Below are positions 8,201 through 17,227 of a stretch of DNA of 64,000 bases, one piece after another. Where the stretch lies: contig NZ_SMMI01000004.1 in the NCBI RefSeq assembly GCF_009733535.1, forward strand, positions 460,872 through 524,871, given 5' to 3'. Source of the stretch: Sphingobacterium endophyticum (GTDB lineage: Bacteria; Bacteroidota; Bacteroidia; Sphingobacteriales; Sphingobacteriaceae). How positions within the stretch are numbered: the first letter of the stretch is position 1; each line of letters opens with the position of its first letter. The position numbers and the translations under genes are program-made. The notes under the pieces were generated by a model. The model was given only the letters and a program-made list of their open reading frames with translations, searched no databases and was not told the DNA's origin.

Positions 8201-9666
8201 ATTTAAAAACTGCCTATAATTTGAATAATCAGTCAGTAATGATTGATAAAAATGCTGTGATGTTGAACAACCTTGTATTTACAGATATCAAAGGACATCA
8301 GGCCCAGGCCGTGGGGGTTGTAGACCTTTCGAAATTAAGTAATCCATATATTGATATTAATGTAGCGACGAATAATGTGATGATTTTGAATACGACCTAT
8401 AAGGATAACAATCTTTACTATGGTACGGCCTATGCTACTGGAACCTATCAATTCAAAGGATTTACATCTGCAATAGATATTAATATCAAGGCAAAATCAG
8501 AAAGCAATACGGTGATAACAATCCCTTTCAATACCGCCATGACAGTTTCAGAAAGTGACTTTATCTATTTTGTCAGCAAAGATTCTACGGAAAATAAGGA
8601 GAATGCTTCCAAGTACTTCCTTAAAGGGATGACGATGAATATGGATTTGGAGCTAAATCCAAATGCTGAGGTAAATTTACAGACCGATATAGGCTCATTA
8701 AAGGGAACAGGTACGGGAGAAATAAGCTTGAAAATTTCTAGTTTAGGTGATTTTGAGATGTTTGGCGACTATGCGGTGAATTCTGGAAAATTTCATTTCA
8801 CAGCGCAGGATTTTATCAATAAATATTTTGATTTAAAACAAGGAGGAACAATCCGTTGGACAGGAACACCATCAGGGGCTACGGTTAATTTGACTGCTGT
8901 TTATCAACAGAGGACCTCAATCCGGGATTTATATAGTGCAGCAGGGCGAGCAGGCACAGATGAAAGAGTTTTAGCGCAAGCCGATATGATCATCAAAGGG
9001 ACTTTGAGCCAGCCCGATGTTTCCTTTGATTTAAATTTCCCACAGACACCTTATGTTAAAGATGAACTACAGGCCTATTTTAGTGATGCGAACAACGTGA
9101 ACCAACAAGCCCTAAGCTTAATAATCCGTAGAAGTTTTACCGCAAATAATTCTGGGGAAATAGGCCGTGAGGTAAATAATACGTTATTATCTGCAGGGAC
9201 AGAAATAGCATTCAATCAATTGAACAATATCCTTGCTCAGTCATTAAAAATAGATTTTCTAGATTTTAATATCCGTTCGTTGAACGACGCTTCCGCATCA
9301 TTGAGGTTTTTCGATGACCGGTTGGTTCTGACAGGTGGAGTTGTTGACAGAAGGAATATTCAAACGACTGATTTGACGTTTTTCTCAAATCAAGTAGCTA
9401 CAGATGCTGAACTGACTTATAAAATTAGGAAGGACGGAAGCCTTATGTTTAGGGCATATAACAGGTTGAATACAAGAAATATTCTTTTTACGCCTACAGA
9501 TGATTATATCAATGCGGTAGGTTTAGTTTACCGACAAGAATTCAACACGCTTGGTGAGTTTTGGAAGAAAATGTGGACCTGGAAACCAAAAAGAGATACC
9601 ATTTCCATAATTCCAAGTGTCACGCAAGACAGTATCAAGCGTTCCACGATTCCTACAGTTAATTAA
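5263..9666 (+). CDS. TamB-like translocation and assembly module (DUF490) protein
   Basis: 1467 residues from a TTG at 5263. An N-terminal anchor helix (about 1-22) is followed by a very long series of beta-rich repeats and a C-terminal TamB/DUF490 domain (about 1050-1440, with YAVNSGKFHFTAQDFINKYF and LSLIIRRSFT). Such proteins span the periplasm and help place outer-membrane proteins or carry phospholipids. No ATG is available: the frame is open back to a TAA at 5218-5220, adding only about 14 codons of basic sequence (IYKSIKKILKIT), which would suit a positive-inside leader. An ATT or other rare start near 5221-5227 is therefore possible. The start is uncertain, the rest is firm. It overlaps the convergent small gene by 8 bp. 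Confidence 0.88.
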   Translation: MISVLSILALLSILLFSLQFSSVQTFVTKRVAKYLSKELNAKVEIGSIYFKPFSELNIYDFKLADSNGTPILSAKKLNADLVLTDYFQNKIVIEKLNIEKAYVDFQVYKDSSNIKFLIDYFTPKEKKKTGEKKQMELKLYALNLVDNHIKILNHTQKHHSRGVDFSDIELTHFSANLSNIQQDSSTLKTKIKKLTFQEKSGFILRNLNADAIITGQSMEFNQLRLQTNNSTLGNNLKFTYKKFADFGDFVKKVEVTSDMEKVFVDSKDIEYFAPDMKSVRFKAHVNQGRVTGTVANMRVRNADIKTGDATRLIGDFTIKGLPDINKTIFDFQAEQLLTTAKDVEKLVPELSNKNSFTLPEQLHNLGTISFTGSFKGLYNLFDVKGDFKTDLGIIHTESKIDIQKNILYAGHVRSEEFQIGNLINSNTIKNSAINLDFDGQNLDFKEIQLNLIGDLRNLQIGNYQYDSVSVDAFLFEQQIEMNGHISDRNIALAYDSKINLEESKQLYIVDAQIEKINLKNLGLFEKDSIIIYDSNISTLLTGNNLNNLNGDLRANQISMETSKGRFTIDDVYFAAEGNETDKLLTLKSNVMDAEMKGIIDLNTLIPYFKALAMRYAPAIGLETEPYNPQIFDLDLNIKSFEPVSAFLDPTLTLEDGATLEAHFSSEDFTAQFEAFSPFVKYQGVNLQNLRIVENANEHAFSLNVKADKAFLTDSIFVNNIEINNILAKDSLLFNIKGAEDTEQNYMRLNGNIHFAHNKPAYIRFDESTIVINHEPWVFNTDAEMRVSKGKFYLNNLIASQGNQSVEFNGVLSNEDDKLEIEFSRFNLHSIESITKPIGIELGGELNGNIEIHSIFKKPYLSANISTTPLVWNQIPIGQMVLLADFDPEIKVANIDFQLLDDRKRGLTLNGTYEVVEGEQAINLKGKLNQAELILFQPFIRNLASDLQGKMDADLQIVGTLKDPQINGTAQIESAGFKVNYLKTAYNLNNQSVMIDKNAVMLNNLVFTDIKGHQAQAVGVVDLSKLSNPYIDINVATNNVMILNTTYKDNNLYYGTAYATGTYQFKGFTSAIDINIKAKSESNTVITIPFNTAMTVSESDFIYFVSKDSTENKENASKYFLKGMTMNMDLELNPNAEVNLQTDIGSLKGTGTGEISLKISSLGDFEMFGDYAVNSGKFHFTAQDFINKYFDLKQGGTIRWTGTPSGATVNLTAVYQQRTSIRDLYSAAGRAGTDERVLAQADMIIKGTLSQPDVSFDLNFPQTPYVKDELQAYFSDANNVNQQALSLIIRRSFTANNSGEIGREVNNTLLSAGTEIAFNQLNNILAQSLKIDFLDFNIRSLNDASASLRFFDDRLVLTGGVVDRRNIQTTDLTFFSNQVATDAELTYKIRKDGSLMFRAYNRLNTRNILFTPTDDYINAVGLVYRQEFNTLGEFWKKMWTWKPKRDTISIIPSVTQDSIKRSTIPTVN

Positions 9667-9946
9667 GATACTTTTCTAGAAGGAAATCCCGCTCATCGTC
9701 TAAGGTTCCTGAAAATTCAGGTTGTTTAGCACGGTTGTACCAATACCTAGCATTCCATAAATCTCCTTCTACCCGATGTAAGTAGGCATGAACATGAGCA
9801 GAAATAGGATCGTTCAAATGATCGATTAGATCATGAGCTTTTTTCCATTCCCCCTTTGCATCAAACCATAACGATTGTATTTGTATATCCCAATTTGGGT
9901 TGGGTTGAGGATCTGAAAGAGTTAATTTAAATTCTTCTAAAGTCAT
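9659..9946 (-). CDS. Conserved hypothetical protein, 95 residues
   Basis: A short soluble acidic protein with no signal peptide or membrane segment. It is rich in Trp and His (WDIQIQSLWFDAKGEWKKAH, then HVHAYLHRVEGDLWNARYWY), and this helical pattern resembles a single TPR-like hairpin pair. No function is recognised. Its stop overlaps the 3' end of the TamB-like gene by 8 bp in convergent orientation. It lies 61 bp downstream of the end of tex on the same strand, but the tex terminator (9974-10004) sits between them, so it probably has its own promoter or depends on read-through. It looks real because the Trp-rich composition and full-length frame are not a shadow of a neighbour. Confidence 0.65.
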   Translation of the reverse strand: MTLEEFKLTLSDPQPNPNWDIQIQSLWFDAKGEWKKAHDLIDHLNDPISAHVHAYLHRVEGDLWNARYWYNRAKQPEFSGTLDDERDFLLEKYLN

Positions 9947-9973
9947 CTATCAATATATTATTTTTATTTGAAA

Positions 9974-10004
9974 AAAAGCCGCAAACTGATAATTTGCGGC
10001 TTTT
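9974..10004 (-). terminator. Rho-independent terminator of tex
   Basis: A 12-bp stem (AAAAGCCGCAAA with its complement) and 6-7-base loop end in seven Ts on the minus strand, starting a few bases after the tex stop codon. Confidence 0.8.
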
Positions 10005-10007
10005 GAA

Positions 10008-12245
10008 TTATTTAAATTTACTTGCCAGAGCAGCAAGTTTAGCTGCCATATCGGTTTCAGGCGCTTTATCTTGCCTTCTTTCTGATTTTCTCTCTGAATG
10101 TTTCCTTGGAGCTTTTTCTTCAGTTTTCATGGATAAACTGATTCTATTTCTCTTTTCATCCAATTCTGTTACCGTAACGGTTACATGTTGTTGAACTTTT
10201 ACAATTTCATGCGGATCGGAAACATAATGATTAGCTAATTGACTTAAGTGAACTAATCCATCTTGATGCACACCAATATCCACAAAGGCGCCGAAGTTGG
10301 TAATATTCGTAACGATTCCAGGAAGTTTCATTCCAATTTTTAGGTCTGAAATACTATTGACCCCATCAGTGAAAGAGAAAGCTTCAAATTTATCACGCGG
10401 GTCAAGACCTGGCTTTGCCAGTTCCAATATAATATCGTTTAATGTCGGCAGACCAACCTCATCTGTAATATATTTCTTGAGCTCTACGCGCTTTCTCACC
10501 TGTTCATCTTTCATCAAGTCTTGAATGGAGACGTTGATATCTTTTGCCATTTTTTCAACGAGCGCATATCTTTCAGGATGTACCGCAGATGCATCCAGAG
10601 GATGTTCAGCATTTCGGATTCTTAAGAATCCAGCTGCTTGTTCAAAAGCTTTCTCTCCTAAGCGAGGAACCTTTTTCAATTCACGTCTAGAGCTAAATGG
10701 CCCGTTTTCCTTTCTATAATTTACAATCTGTTGTGCCAATGCTGGTCCTAAACCAGAGATATAGGCAAGAATTTGTTTTGATGCAGTATTGAGTTCTACA
10801 CCAACAGAATTCACACATGACATCACAGTATCATCCAAAGCAGATTGCAGTTTATTTTGATCAACATCGTGTTGATATTGTCCTACACCAATAGATTTAG
10901 GATCAATCTTTACCAATTCAGCTAAAGGATCCATCAATCTTCTACCGATAGAAACTGCTCCCCTTACGGTAACATCATAATCAGGAAATTCCTCTCTAGC
11001 TACTTCCGAAGCTGAATAGATCGACGCGCCACTTTCATTCACCATGACAAGGACAGCACCAGGAATATTCATCTTCCGAATAAACTCTTCAGTTTCCCTA
11101 CCCGCAGTACCATTCCCGATTGCAATGGCTTCAATTTCATAAGCAGAAAGCAGTCTTTTAACAACCCTTTCAGCTTCTGCTTGACCACCTGCTCCATTAT
11201 GGGGGAAGATTGCCGTGTTTTCCAAAAGATTCCCCTGAGCGTCTAAAACTACCGTTTTACAGCCAGTTCTAAATCCTGGATCAATTGCCAAAAGTCTTTT
11301 TTGTCCTAATGGTGCCGCTAATAACAATTGACGAACATTGTCAGCAAAAACCTTAATGGCTTCTTCATCCGCTTTCTGTCTAGTCAGCACACGAATTTCA
11401 GTTTCCATGGAAGGCTTTAGTAGCCGTTTGTAACTATCTGCCAATGCCAATGCCACTTGTTGGCTGGCCTCATTATTACCTTTAATATAAATCTTTTCAA
11501 TTCCTGGTAGGACATCCCCTTCTGCGATATCGATATCAAGATATAGAAGTTCTTCTTTTTCACCTCTACGCATTGCCAAGACCCGATGTGATGGGGCATC
11601 TTTCAAGGATTCGCTCCATTCAAAGTAATCTTTATATTTCAATGCTGCTTCTTCTTTACCCGGCACTACCCTAGAAACGAATTGACTTTTATTCAACAAT
11701 GATTTTCTAGCGTGCGCTCTTACCTCAGCATCTTCAGCAATTTGCTCCGCAATAATATCCCTTGCTCCTGCTAAAGCTTCTTCCATAGTAGCGACAGCTT
11801 TTTCAGCATCAATAAATGCTGCGGCAGAAGATTCTACATCAATACGCTCTTGGGCAAGAAGCAAATCTGCCAAGGGCTGAAGACCTTTTTCCCGCGCGAC
11901 AGATGCTCTTGTTTTACGTTTTGGTTTATAAGGAAGGTAGATGTCTTCAAGAACAGACATTGTCTCAGCAGATTTAACTTGGTTTTCAAGTTCTGGAGTT
12001 AACTTTCCTTGTTCGGAGATTGATTTTAAGACCGCATCTTTGCGTTTATCTAAATCTCTCAATTGCTGCATTCTATCACGGATAGCAGTAATCTGCACCT
12101 CATCCAAACTTCCTGTAAGTTCTTTACGGTATCTGGAAATAAAGGGTACAGTAGCACCTTCATCCAATAGGGCAATGGTGGTACGCACTTGTTTCTCGCT
12201 AATCGATAATTCCTTCGATACGATAATCTCGTGGGATGTAATCAT
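10008..12245 (-). CDS. tex: Tex family RNA-binding transcription accessory protein
   Basis: 745 residues from the ATG at 12245 (MITSHEI); a TTG four codons further out is less likely. Order: N-terminal helical domain, a YqgF/RNase H-like domain beginning near RLLAIDPGFRTGCKTVVLD, tandem helix-hairpin-helix (YISGLGPALAQQIVNYRKEN, then VPRLGEKAFEQAAGFLRI), and an S1 RNA-binding domain (GIVTNITNFGAFVDIGVHQD..LVHLSQ). Tex proteins bind nucleic acid and affect transcription; the precise role in Bacteroidota is not settled. The C-terminal tail after S1 is Lys/Arg/Glu-rich. It follows tatA on the minus strand but a hairpin at 12270-12298 separates them. Confidence 0.95.
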   Translation of the reverse strand: MITSHEIIVSKELSISEKQVRTTIALLDEGATVPFISRYRKELTGSLDEVQITAIRDRMQQLRDLDKRKDAVLKSISEQGKLTPELENQVKSAETMSVLEDIYLPYKPKRKTRASVAREKGLQPLADLLLAQERIDVESSAAAFIDAEKAVATMEEALAGARDIIAEQIAEDAEVRAHARKSLLNKSQFVSRVVPGKEEAALKYKDYFEWSESLKDAPSHRVLAMRRGEKEELLYLDIDIAEGDVLPGIEKIYIKGNNEASQQVALALADSYKRLLKPSMETEIRVLTRQKADEEAIKVFADNVRQLLLAAPLGQKRLLAIDPGFRTGCKTVVLDAQGNLLENTAIFPHNGAGGQAEAERVVKRLLSAYEIEAIAIGNGTAGRETEEFIRKMNIPGAVLVMVNESGASIYSASEVAREEFPDYDVTVRGAVSIGRRLMDPLAELVKIDPKSIGVGQYQHDVDQNKLQSALDDTVMSCVNSVGVELNTASKQILAYISGLGPALAQQIVNYRKENGPFSSRRELKKVPRLGEKAFEQAAGFLRIRNAEHPLDASAVHPERYALVEKMAKDINVSIQDLMKDEQVRKRVELKKYITDEVGLPTLNDIILELAKPGLDPRDKFEAFSFTDGVNSISDLKIGMKLPGIVTNITNFGAFVDIGVHQDGLVHLSQLANHYVSDPHEIVKVQQHVTVTVTELDEKRNRISLSMKTEEKAPRKHSERKSERRQDKAPETDMAAKLAALASKFK

Positions 12246-12269
12246 ACAAAAAATCAAAAATGGAAAAAT

Positions 12270-12298
12270 AAAGCTGTTGAATGAACATCAACAGCTTA
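12270..12298 (-). terminator. Hairpin terminator after tatA
   Basis: A 10-bp perfect stem AAGCTGTTGA/TCAACAGCTT with a 7-base loop, followed on the minus strand by TTTATTTTT. It lies 22 bp past the tatA stop and 25 bp before the tex start. Confidence 0.65.
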
Positions 12299-12320
12299 TG
12301 ATATAGAATTCTTAAATGTT

Positions 12321-12863
12321 CTAGGCTTGTTTTGAGTTATTTTCTTCTAAAGGATTATTTTCACCTTCAGGAGTTGAATTCTCTTGATTAACTTCTTCGG
12401 TATTATTTTCAGGTGCAGGAACATCTGTACTTGCAAAATGGTCATTATAACCATAGCTGTAATAATCGTCTTTAGTCGGAGTTGTGTAAGGCTTATGCTC
12501 ATAGGTTCCTGCTGGAGCAGTAAACTGAGGCACTTTCTTTTCAGCAATTTCATTTTCTGGATCAGCCTCCTCAACAGCAAGGTCATTTGTCGGCTCAAGC
12601 TCTTCATTTGTGTTAGTTGCCAATTGCTTTTGCTCTGGTTCTTTTTCGATATCTGTTTTTATATCGTCAATTTCCTTCTCGAAGTTGTTAATCTGATCTG
12701 AAATCTCTCTCTTAATTCCCTCTGAAGCATCTTTAAATTCCCTGATCCCACGTCCCAATCCTCTTGCCAATTCTGGTAATTTCTTGCCACCAAACAGTAA
12801 TAATGCGACTAAAATAATCAGCATCATTTCCTGGGTACCAATGTTCAAAAACGCTAAATTCAT
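12321..12863 (-). CDS. tatA: Sec-independent translocase component TatA/TatE
   Basis: 180 residues, long for TatA. It forms the protein-conducting part of the twin-arginine pathway in the inner membrane. The start MNLAFLNIGTQEMMLIILVA gives a short N-terminus and one membrane helix (about 10-27), then the hinge FGGKKLPELARGLGRGI and an amphipathic helix, all diagnostic. After about residue 60 the protein becomes an acidic, Glu/Asn/Pro-rich tail with no recognisable fold (NTNEELEPTNDLAVEEAD and similar). TatC is not in the window. The extended tail is common in this phylum but is longer than the functional core requires. Confidence 0.92.
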   Translation of the reverse strand: MNLAFLNIGTQEMMLIILVALLLFGGKKLPELARGLGRGIREFKDASEGIKREISDQINNFEKEIDDIKTDIEKEPEQKQLATNTNEELEPTNDLAVEEADPENEIAEKKVPQFTAPAGTYEHKPYTTPTKDDYYSYGYNDHFASTDVPAPENNTEEVNQENSTPEGENNPLEENNSKQA

Positions 12864-13011
12864 CTCTACTTTATAAATTGATAATAAGCTAAGGTAAGTC
12901 TATTATTTTTTTTCAGCAATAAATTCCTGTAATTATTTAGAAACAAAAAGTTAAACTCAAATGATTTTCTATGCGAGTTATAACTTGTACCTTTGGTCTC
13001 CTTATTAATTT

Positions 13012-14394
13012 ATGTTTATGCTGCAGAATTTCAAATCCAACAAAATTTATTATTTAAGTACAATGGCATTAGCTGGACCGGTAGTAATCTCCCAACTAGG
13101 CCACACGTTGGTTCAAACTGCAGATACAATAATCGTCGGACATTTTGCAGGAACGATTTCCTTAGCGGCTGTTTCCTTAGTACATTCTGTATTTATGGTG
13201 GTTTTGGTCATTGGACTAGGAATAGCCTATGGATTAACCCCTCTAATAGCGCAAGAAAATGGAAGACAGAACTATAAAGAATGTGCAAAGCTCTTGTCCA
13301 ACAGTTTTTGGCTTAACCTCGTTGCAGGGATTCTATTGTTCTTATTTGTTTATTATGGATCGATGTATGCGATGACCCATGCAGATCAAGATCCGGAGGT
13401 GGTGGAAACGGCCAAACCCTATTTGTTTATCCTGAGTCTCTCGATACTGCCATTAATGGTTTTTAATACGTTCAAGCAATTCGCAGAGGGTTTAGGATTT
13501 ACGAAACAAGCCATGAACATTACGATCTGGGGAAATGTGCTGAATGTGGTTATTGCCATTGTATTGGTAAAAGGTATGTTTGGAATTGAGCCCATGGGAG
13601 TTCGCGGTGTAGGGATTGCTACATTGATAGACCGAATCTTGATGATGGCAGTTATGGCTTGGTATGTATTAAACTCCAGCAACTTTAAACGCTACATTCA
13701 ACATTTCTCGGTCAAGTTTATTGATTTTTCAAGGGTAAAAAATATATTAAGGATAGGAGCTCCAGTTGCAATGCAATATGTATTCGAAATAGGCGCATTT
13801 GCTGCAGCGGCTTTAATTGCAGGTAAAATTGGAGCCATTGAACAAGCTTCCCATCAGACGGCAATAACATTGGCAGCAATGACCTATATGATGGCTAGTG
13901 GAATCGCTTCTGCAGCCACCATTAAGGTTGGAAATGCATACGGCAATAAAAACTTCTTCAGGTTACAGAAATTTGCTACGGTATCTTACCATTTGGTTTT
14001 GGTATTTATGATTATCTGTGCCATAATTTTTGCAGCATTGAATCAGTACCTGCCTTACATCATCACTAAAGACCAGGAGGTTGTCGTTATGGCAGCTCAA
14101 TTATTGATCATTGCAGGTATGTTTCAATTATTTGACGGTACACAAGTTGTTGGTTTAGGGACTCTACGTGGAATGGGTGATGTAAATATCCCGACTTTCA
14201 TCACCTTCTTTGCCTATTGGATCGTTGGAATTCCTACCGCTTACCTTTTTGGGATAACACTTCAAATTGGTGTGAAAGGAATCTGGTATGGATTAACCTT
14301 AGGATTATTAACCTCTTCGATCTTGCTATATCTTAGGTATCGATATATGGTGAACAAGAAATTGCCAAGGCATCAGATTTTGGCAACAGGATAA
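13012..14394 (+). CDS. MATE family multidrug/Na+ (H+) antiporter
   Basis: 460 residues with about twelve membrane helices in two pseudo-symmetric halves. The N-terminal half starts with LAGPVVISQLGHTLVQTADT, the usual MATE signature, and the second half begins near IGAPVAMQYVFEIGAFAAAA. Such pumps exchange cations for cationic drugs or metabolites. ATG 13012 is taken, with another ATG two codons in. A TACCTTTG at 12988-12995 resembles the -7 element of this phylum but leaves little room for a leader. The gene is transcribed away from tatA and ends in a strong terminator shared with the convergent E2 gene. Confidence 0.93.
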   Translation: MFMLQNFKSNKIYYLSTMALAGPVVISQLGHTLVQTADTIIVGHFAGTISLAAVSLVHSVFMVVLVIGLGIAYGLTPLIAQENGRQNYKECAKLLSNSFWLNLVAGILLFLFVYYGSMYAMTHADQDPEVVETAKPYLFILSLSILPLMVFNTFKQFAEGLGFTKQAMNITIWGNVLNVVIAIVLVKGMFGIEPMGVRGVGIATLIDRILMMAVMAWYVLNSSNFKRYIQHFSVKFIDFSRVKNILRIGAPVAMQYVFEIGAFAAAALIAGKIGAIEQASHQTAITLAAMTYMMASGIASAATIKVGNAYGNKNFFRLQKFATVSYHLVLVFMIICAIIFAALNQYLPYIITKDQEVVVMAAQLLIIAGMFQLFDGTQVVGLGTLRGMGDVNIPTFITFFAYWIVGIPTAYLFGITLQIGVKGIWYGLTLGLLTSSILLYLRYRYMVNKKLPRHQILATG

Positions 14395-14396
14395 AC

Positions 14397-14431
14397 AAAA
14401 CGGGCAAGGAATAAACCTTGCCCGTTTTTTT
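14397..14431. terminator. Bidirectional terminator between the MATE and E2 genes
   Basis: AAAACGGGCAAGG, a 6-base loop and the complementary CCTTGCCCGTTTT give a GC-rich stem with T-runs on both strands, placed between two convergent genes. Confidence 0.85.
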
Positions 14432-14444
14432 ATTTTTAAGCCGA

Positions 14445-15848
14445 TTAAATTACTCGGTCAGCATCCCAATTTTCTAAATAGTCAGCAACTCTACGGATAA
14501 ATTGTCCGCCGAGAGCACCATCAATAACACGATGATCATAAGACATGGAGATGTACATCATATGCCTTACAGCGATTACATCGCCATACTCTGTTTCTAA
14601 TACCGCTGGTTTCTTCTTAATAGTACCTACTGCCAAAATAGCCGCTTGTGGTTGGTTGATAATCGGCATACCGAAGATATTTCCAAATGCACCAATATTG
14701 GTAAAAGTAAAAGTACCTCCCTGCGTATCATCAGGTTTCAATTTATTTGCGCGAGAACGATTGGCTAAATCATTTACAGATCTCGATATACCAGTCAAAC
14801 TCAATTGATCCACATTCTTAATAACGGGAACAATCAGATTTCCGGTAGGCAATGCTGCTGCCATACCAATATTAATGTTCTTTTTGCGAATAATATTATA
14901 ACCATCAACAGATACATTCACCATTGGAAAATCCTTGATTGCCTTCGCAATCGCTTCGATAAATAATGGGGTAAATGTGATGTTTTCGCCTTCAGATTTT
15001 TTATAAGCGTCTTTTACTTTATTCCTCCAGTTTACCAAATTGGTTACATCAGCTTCAACAACTGAAAACACATGCGGTGAGGTTTTTACACTCTGTACCA
15101 TATGGTCGGCAATTAACCTACGCATACGATCCATTTCGATAATTTCGGAGTCGCCAGTACTACTTTTCACAACTTGTACCGGTGCTGACTCCATACGTTC
15201 AGGAACTTGTTTAGTAGGTTCCGATTCAGCCGGTGCTGAAGGTTTCGGAACTTGAATGCCTTTATTTTTTTCCAGGTAATTTAAAACATCTTGCTTGGTT
15301 ACCCTTCCTTCTCCACCAGTACCAGGGATGCTATCCAATTCTTGCTGAGAAATCCCCTCCTGTTGAGCAATATTTCTTACCAATGGTGAATAGAACCTTA
15401 TTCCTGAATGGAGTTCTTGATGATTTTCATTGAAAGATGGTTTATTTTCAATTTGATCAATTCCTGGGATTTGAGTTTCCTCTATTTTTTCTTCAATGGA
15501 ATCCTCGACCTTATCTTCGATAGGAGGATAAGATTCAGCAGGGGTTTCTGTTTGTAAATCAGATTCAGGGGAGTCAGTTTTAATTTCAGATTCTTCCGTT
15601 TCAGGACCATCGATTTCAATTAAAGCAATTACATCACCCACCTGAACAGTTTGGTTCTCATCGAACAATCTTTCTTTTAAAATACCAGAAACTGGAGATG
15701 GGACATCAGAATCGACCTTATCGGTAGCAAGTTCCACAACTGCTTCATCCTCCTCAATTTGGTCTCCTACCTGCTTTACCCATTTTGTTAGAGTAGCTTC
15801 AGAAACGCTCTCTCCCATCTTAGGTAACACTAGTTTATATATAGCCAT
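14445..15848 (-). CDS. 2-oxo acid dehydrogenase E2 (dihydrolipoyl acyltransferase)
   Basis: 467 residues. One N-terminal lipoyl domain with the lipoylated Lys at K44 (ATDKVDSD), an acidic Pro/Glu-rich linker (about 80-150), a peripheral subunit-binding domain (SPLVRNIAQQEGISQQELDS, 154-173) and a catalytic domain with H439 and D443 in SYDHRVIDG. It moves the acyl group from the E1-bound intermediate to CoA. A single lipoyl domain and the MGESVSEATLTKW start favour a branched-chain or 2-oxoglutarate-type complex over pyruvate; E1 and E3 genes are not nearby, so the substrate is not assigned. A -7 element TAATTTTG (15910-15917, minus strand) with TTTG 23 bp upstream may drive it. Confidence 0.92.
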   Translation of the reverse strand: MAIYKLVLPKMGESVSEATLTKWVKQVGDQIEEDEAVVELATDKVDSDVPSPVSGILKERLFDENQTVQVGDVIALIEIDGPETEESEIKTDSPESDLQTETPAESYPPIEDKVEDSIEEKIEETQIPGIDQIENKPSFNENHQELHSGIRFYSPLVRNIAQQEGISQQELDSIPGTGGEGRVTKQDVLNYLEKNKGIQVPKPSAPAESEPTKQVPERMESAPVQVVKSSTGDSEIIEMDRMRRLIADHMVQSVKTSPHVFSVVEADVTNLVNWRNKVKDAYKKSEGENITFTPLFIEAIAKAIKDFPMVNVSVDGYNIIRKKNINIGMAAALPTGNLIVPVIKNVDQLSLTGISRSVNDLANRSRANKLKPDDTQGGTFTFTNIGAFGNIFGMPIINQPQAAILAVGTIKKKPAVLETEYGDVIAVRHMMYISMSYDHRVIDGALGGQFIRRVADYLENWDADRVI

Positions 15849-15909
15849 CTACTTATATTTGGATTGTTAGATTACTAAGTTAAATATTAATACTTACTTG
15901 ACAAGTGAA

Positions 15910-15944
15910 CAAAATTAAATATTTTACAGGATAAAAGCCACAAA
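15910..15944 (-). promoter_or_regulatory. Putative Bacteroidota-type promoter of the E2 gene
   Basis: On the minus strand TTTG (15941-15944) and TAATTTTG (15910-15917) are separated by 23 bp, a little longer than the usual 19-21. It would start transcription about 55 bases before the E2 ATG. Confidence 0.35.
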
Positions 15945-15955
15945 ATATCATTCTG

Positions 15956-17206
15956 TTAATTATCCGTTTCTGATTGAAATAAATTCCAGAGCATCAGGAG
16001 TGCCTGAGCAGTAGTACGTTCTATATTTAGGAGTCGATCATGATGGAAATGAAACAACTTAGTTCTCACTTCATTTTTACCGGCTATCGCTACCCAAACT
16101 GTACCAACAGGTTTTTCTTCAGTACCTCCGTCGGGACCCGCGATACCGCTGGTTGCAATGGCATAATCGGTATTCAATTTCTCCTTTGCTCCTTTCGCCA
16201 TTTGAATCACGGTTTCTTCACTCACCGCGCCAACCTGCTTCAAGGTATCCTTACTTACACCTAAAATATGCTCTTTAACTTCATTAGCATAGGCAACAAT
16301 AGCTCCATTGAACATCTTACTTGAACCTGGTATCTCTGTAATTAAACGAGCAATATTTCCTCCTGTACAACTTTCAGCTGTTGCTAAAGTTTTTTGCTTT
16401 GCCGTAAATTCTTGAATGATAACTTGCTCAAAGCTTATATCTTCCGTTGCAACTACCGCATCAGCAATTCTCTCTAGCAATCTGTTTTTCCAAACTTCAG
16501 CTTCCTGGTTTAATAGTTCTAGATCTTTTCCTGTAACCGTAACCCTAAGTCTGACCAATCCAATTTTAGGAAGGTAAGCTAGATGGACATTATTGGGAAA
16601 TTCATTTTCAATATCTGAAATATGTTCTGCTAAATGAGATTCTCCAATCCCAACGGTAAGGATATATTTATTGACAACCTTTTCATCAGTTTTAAATTCC
16701 TTAAGTTTTGGTAGAACTCGATGAGTCATTAGGTTTTTCATTTCAAATGGGACACCCGGCAGAAAAACATAGATCTTCCCTTCGTGCTCCACCCACATTC
16801 CAGGGGCAGTACCCCAGTCATTAAACAGGACATCACAATTTTCCAAAACATCAGCCTGCCCTTTATTAATATCCGGCATGGTCCTGTTAAACCGTTGAAA
16901 TATTTGTCGGACATGATCCATTACCTCAGGGTTATGGACCAAGGTTGTATTGAAAAACTTGGCAGCCGTATATTTGGTGACATCGTCTTTGGTTGGACCC
17001 AGACCACCAGTGCAAATAATAAGATCCGCACGGATACTGGCATCAGAGAGCGCTTTTTTGATATGGTCCTCGGCATCAGTGATGGAGGTAATCTGTTGAA
17101 TATGGATTTGTTGGGCAAACAGTTCCTGGGCAATCCAAGCGGAATTGGTATCCACGATCTGTCCAAGCAAGATCTCATCACCAATGGTAATAATTTCAGC
17201 TTTCAT
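15956..17206 (-). CDS. cinA: CinA-family competence/damage-inducible protein, nicotinamide-nucleotide amidase type
   Basis: 416 residues, full two-domain length. The N-terminal MoCF-like domain (1-170; MKAEIITIGDEILLGQIVDT, CTGGLGPTKDDVT) corresponds to the ADP-ribose pyrophosphatase part, and the C-terminal CinA domain (about 255-410; TAESCTGGNIARLITEIPGS, ATSGIAGPDGGTEEKPVGTV) to NMN deamidation. Together they recycle pyridine nucleotides. It lies 21 bp after the LptD-like gene on the same strand and may be its operon partner. 107 bp separate it from E2. Confidence 0.94.
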   Translation of the reverse strand: MKAEIITIGDEILLGQIVDTNSAWIAQELFAQQIHIQQITSITDAEDHIKKALSDASIRADLIICTGGLGPTKDDVTKYTAAKFFNTTLVHNPEVMDHVRQIFQRFNRTMPDINKGQADVLENCDVLFNDWGTAPGMWVEHEGKIYVFLPGVPFEMKNLMTHRVLPKLKEFKTDEKVVNKYILTVGIGESHLAEHISDIENEFPNNVHLAYLPKIGLVRLRVTVTGKDLELLNQEAEVWKNRLLERIADAVVATEDISFEQVIIQEFTAKQKTLATAESCTGGNIARLITEIPGSSKMFNGAIVAYANEVKEHILGVSKDTLKQVGAVSEETVIQMAKGAKEKLNTDYAIATSGIAGPDGGTEEKPVGTVWVAIAGKNEVRTKLFHFHHDRLLNIERTTAQALLMLWNLFQSETDN

Positions 17207-17227
17207 AGATATAGTGTTTAGGAGTTA

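Noticed and set aside
16784..17221. 145-codon plus-strand frame opposite cinA
   Set aside because: Fully antisense to the conserved MoCF domain of CinA, with no independent support.
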